Shown: piece after piece, positions 1-3,700 of the stretch | How positions within the stretch are numbered: position 1 is the first letter of the stretch | Layout of the letters: each line of letters begins with the position of its first letter | Origin: Piscirickettsiaceae bacterium | GTDB taxonomy: Bacteria > Pseudomonadota > Gammaproteobacteria > Thiomicrospirales > Thiomicrospiraceae | Direction of reading: 5' to 3' | Assembly (NCBI GenBank): GCA_021767305.1 | Contig: JAASTL010000045.1 | Location: forward strand, 1 to 6,694 | DNA: 6,694 bases | Position numbers and translations under genes: made by a program | Notes under the pieces: generated by a model | The model's input: the letters and a program-made list of their open reading frames with translations, nothing else | Database searches by the model: none | Told to the model about the DNA's origin: nothing

Positions 1-1
1 C

Positions 2-697
2 AAGCTAGATGATCTGGCTACTCAGCGCGAACAGCTCATGAATCGACTGGATAGTGACATGATCTCTGAGGATGAAAGAACATCCTTGATTGATCAGATT
101 AATGGCATAAACGGCCAAATGGAAAACATGTTGTACAAGAGTGACAACGCTAGTGGAACGATGCAGCTAAAGCCAGAGGCAATTGATTCTATTGTTGACA
201 AGCTGAATGGTAGTGACGATGCTGGCAAAAAGGCTGGTTTAGATCAGATTAGATCTGTTTATGGTGATGATGCGGTTAAGGCGATTGAAGCTAAGCTTGG
301 TGCGCCTGCTGCTGGTGAATCCGTTAATAAAAATAAGCAGACCACCACAACTCAAAATGCCAAGCTTGTAAATCAAGAGGGTGCCGGGGTGCTGTCTACA
401 CAAGAGCTGCAGCCGCACCAACGTGTTATTCAGCCAGAAAATGACGGCAAGCGAGGCATACTGTCTGATATTTTTGCGCCTAATCCAAATGATCCTCGAT
501 TAGAGAAAGACAAGGCGAGCAAACAGAAATTCGAATCTGATGTTGCCGTTGGTCGCTTTATGACTAAATATGCCGATGGCAAACGGACACCCTCATATAC
601 AGAAGTCGCCCAAGTTCTTCCTTTTGTGAATGATGTTTCGCCAGAAGAACGACAAATCATACTAAGCTTCGCTGCACAGTACGGAATCAAACAATAA
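2..697 (+). CDS. C-terminal part of a phage protein of unknown function (5' end outside window)
   Basis: The reading frame is open from base 2 to the TAA at 695-697, giving 231 visible codons. An ATG occurs at 38, but no Shine-Dalgarno-like sequence precedes it, and the twelve codons before it encode a charged helix (KLDDLATQREQL) that continues smoothly into the next residues. I therefore treat the gene as truncated by the window edge. The visible part has three sections: a charged, probably coiled-coil helical stretch (about the first 90 residues, with LDSDMISEDERTSLIDQI); a polar Gln/Thr/Asn-rich linker (about 105-145, containing KQTTTTQN); and a compact C-terminal section (about 150-231) with SDIFAPNPNDPRLEKD and VSPEERQIILSFAAQYG. 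No enzyme motif, signal peptide or membrane segment is visible. I do not recognise the family. Its position directly before the giant gene, in the same operon, suggests a virion-associated or ejected protein, but this is only context. The stop is doubled (TAA TAA, 695-700). Confidence 0.8.
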   Translation, partial: KLDDLATQREQLMNRLDSDMISEDERTSLIDQINGINGQMENMLYKSDNASGTMQLKPEAIDSIVDKLNGSDDAGKKAGLDQIRSVYGDDAVKAIEAKLGAPAAGESVNKNKQTTTTQNAKLVNQEGAGVLSTQELQPHQRVIQPENDGKRGILSDIFAPNPNDPRLEKDKASKQKFESDVAVGRFMTKYADGKRTPSYTEVAQVLPFVNDVSPEERQIILSFAAQYGIKQ

Positions 698-701
698 TAA
701 C

Positions 702-705
702 AGGT
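702..705 (+). promoter_or_regulatory. Ribosome-binding site of the giant gene
   Basis: The sequence AGGT lies five bases before the ATG at 711, in the 13-base gap after the upstream stop. It is a short Shine-Dalgarno match, but it is the only one near this start. The gap is too short for an independent promoter, so the giant gene is probably co-transcribed with the upstream gene and may be partly translationally coupled to it. Confidence 0.6.
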
Positions 706-710
706 AACGT

Positions 711-3700
711 ATGTCCTTATTTACTGAAGAAGAACTCTTATCCTTTGGTCAACCTGCGCCAAGAGAGCCTATTGGCTACCGGTTAAATCAATATTCTGAG
801 CCAGAGCAGGCAGAAGAGGAAGGTTTAACCTGGGGCGATCACGGCAGAACCTTAATGATGGGTGGTGCCAGTGTTGCCGAGGGTGCGGGTTATATTGCCA
901 AGAAGTTAGGCTTTGAAGATTCCGGTCAGTTTATACAAGACTTGGGCAGTCGTGCCGTTGAGTTTTGGGCGGAAGGATTAAGCGACCATGCCAAACAAGA
1001 AATGGCTAAGCAATTCATTCAGCGTAATGAGATTGGCGAATATGAATTAGGTGACGCTTCTTGGGATACCGTTAAACTGTCTATTGGTCAAAGTGCTTTG
1101 GGTACAATGGCTGGTATGGGAGTCGGTGGCGCCTTTACAAAAGGGTTAAGCCTGGTCCCTAAATTGCCGAAAGTGGCAGCGGGTATGCTTGGTTATGGTG
1201 CAGGTGAAGCGCTGGTTGCTTCTGGCTCATCTGGTGCGAATGTTGAGCGTCAAGTGCAATCTATGACGCATGATCAGCTAATGGAGCATCCTGAATATCA
1301 GGCCGCTTTTGCTGAATTGGGTGATGAACAAGCTGCGAAAGATTTAATTGTGGATGCGGCTAGTGAAGATGCAGCCGCATTAACTGCGTTATCTACCTTC
1401 TTCCTGTCTGCGCCTTTTGGTGGTTTGATGGGCAAGGTATTTGATGGCGTGCCATTGGCAACGACTCGGGCTCGTTCCATTGCTACGGGTGCAGCGGGTG
1501 AGGCTGGCCAAGAGTTTTTGCAAAGTGGTGCCGAGGCATTATCGCAGAATTACGCATTAAGAGAACATGCCGACCCTAACCAAGATATGATGCACGATGT
1601 CTTGAATAATGCAGTGGGTGGTGCTGCGGCAGGTGGTATCTTGGGTGGCGCCTTTGGTACGGTTTCACCATTAGAGCAAGTGGCCGATGCGCAAAGAGAT
1701 GCAGAGGACCAAGGCGGTGATGCGCTAGACCAAGCAGTCGCTGGCGCTTCAGGTTTGCAAGATGCTGTACAAACTATCAAGCCGACATTAAAAGAGCGTG
1801 CAGCCGCTAAGGTAGCGGTTAATCAGTTTGCAGAGCAAAGAAGCTGGCAGCGTAAGATTGATGAGTTGGCGGATAATCCGTTAGTGCCTGGACAATCACA
1901 GCCAAACTTCAATGTCGACATGCGTTCTATCCAAGACATTATGAATGACGTTAAGAGCACGCCTGAATTTGTGCAGCGTTATTCTAAGATGATGTCTGAG
2001 CAGGATTTAAAAAACAAATCACAGTTGCCGCCTGGATTACCTCAACCGCCAATGTACGGTGAAGGTAAGAGGTTTAACCCTAATGGCTTGGATGGTATGC
2101 CATCCAAAGTGGGCATGACTGATACGGGCGCCAAAGAAGCGAACGCACAGTTTGCCCAAGAGCTAAGTGACCGCACTGGTCGCCAGTTTGCAGCGAAGGC
2201 AAAACAAGAGCGTGTTGCTAATCTTCCTGAGAATTTACCTGATGAGCGGCTAACTAAGCCAGCTTACCGGGAATCACTAGAGCAGTTCACGCAATCTGAG
2301 CAGACAAAGAAAGTTAATCCTCGTGGTCCAGTGGACACAAAAGTAGACGACCTGTTAACAGCGATTGCCAAGAATGGCGGTATCAACCGCACAGAGCTAG
2401 AGCAAGACGGCTTTGATATTGCCGACATGAAAGGTAAGCGTGTTGGTATTAAGCCTGTATTCCGTCAGAAGGGGCGCTCTGTAGACGATATGGCCGAGGC
2501 ATTAGTGCAGGATGGCTACCTGAATGAACGCAATGTTGATGAGCTAAAAGAAAAGATCCGTTCTGCGTTGTCTGGTGAAACAGTAATGGCGCGTGATGCG
2601 GCCTTAGATGATCTGGCTAATGAATTTGCTGATGAGTATTACACTGGCAATGATACTGTTGCTTTAAAAGATGGCTCCTTTGAAGAGTCGCCGCAAGTGG
2701 TTAGGCAGGCAATAAATAAAGCATTGCAAGGTCAAAAGCTTGGCGATAGAGAGTTGCGTATTGTTTCCAGTGCGCTTGATATGGTGGAAGGCGGACGGTC
2801 TCAAAAAGTCCCTCAAGCATTGGAGCAAAGAAAGTCTGCGAGTCAAAGGCGTGTAGCCAGAAAAGCTTTACATGAAGCAATTTTGGAGGACAACAAGCGG
2901 ACAAATGCGTTTTTAAATGAGCAAAAAGAAATTCCAGAACCTGATTATCAAGAAATTGATAACACTGAATTTGACGAAACACTCAACCTGGCGGAAGATG
3001 AAAGGGTAATTGTAGAGGCGTTATTGGATGCCGATAGGGCGGGTATTCCTGCTGCGGTAACGAATGAACTAGCGTTGCGTCATGATGACGACAAGTCGTT
3101 AGCCTCTGCTATCTATTCCTTAATCAGAAAGCAGGCGACCAATGGACAACAGCAAGGTAATACCAATGAGCAAGTTGCAGAAGTTGCGGAAGCAGAAACG
3201 GAGACAAGCGATACTCAAGGAAGCGGAAAGGTTGAAGGAGAAGCAGAGAGCGGGAACGCTGAAGGCGACACTTCACAAGTGGGCGGATCTGGACAAGGAC
3301 GAGTAGATTGGACTGCAGAACAGCCGAAAACCGGACAATTGCCGGACGACTTCAATACAGAGTACAGCCTGCCTAAACAGGAAGAAAAAGCCGATAGTAA
3401 AGCGGATCGGTCGCCAGGGAAGAAAAAAGGCGATGACTACGAGGGCAAAGAGGCCGCTAGTAAAGAAACTGGCTCACCTGCTAATGAGCAGGAAGAGGTG
3501 GGCGCTTCACCGTCGCTCGATAATAACGGTCCACTCCAATTTTCTAAAGAGGGCGTAACAGTATCAGTACCAAAGATTGACCAAGAGTTAATTGATAGTT
3601 ACAACCGCACTACGCATATAGGCAAAGGTCGTGATTTTAACGCTGAATTAAAATCAATGGCTGAAAACCTTATTGATAATCTTGCCAATAAAAAACACAC

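Noticed and set aside
239..690. Minus-strand open frames of 60 and 86 codons opposite the first gene
   Set aside because: They lie wholly opposite a convincing plus-strand frame, have no ribosome-binding site I can see, and their composition is that expected of complement shadows.
38..697. ATG at 38 as the true start of the first gene
   Set aside because: No ribosome-binding sequence precedes it, and the frame is open to the window edge with codons encoding a helix that continues the same charged pattern. An upstream start outside the window is more likely.
698..710. Promoter or terminator between the two genes
   Set aside because: Only 13 bases separate the stop from the next ATG, which leaves no room for -35/-10 boxes or a hairpin with a T-tract.
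1298..2982. Minus-strand open frames opposite the first part of the giant gene
   Set aside because: Their Ala/Ser/Pro-rich or Leu/Phe-rich products mirror the Gly/Ala- and Glu/Lys-rich plus-strand protein, and they have no start signals or family resemblance.
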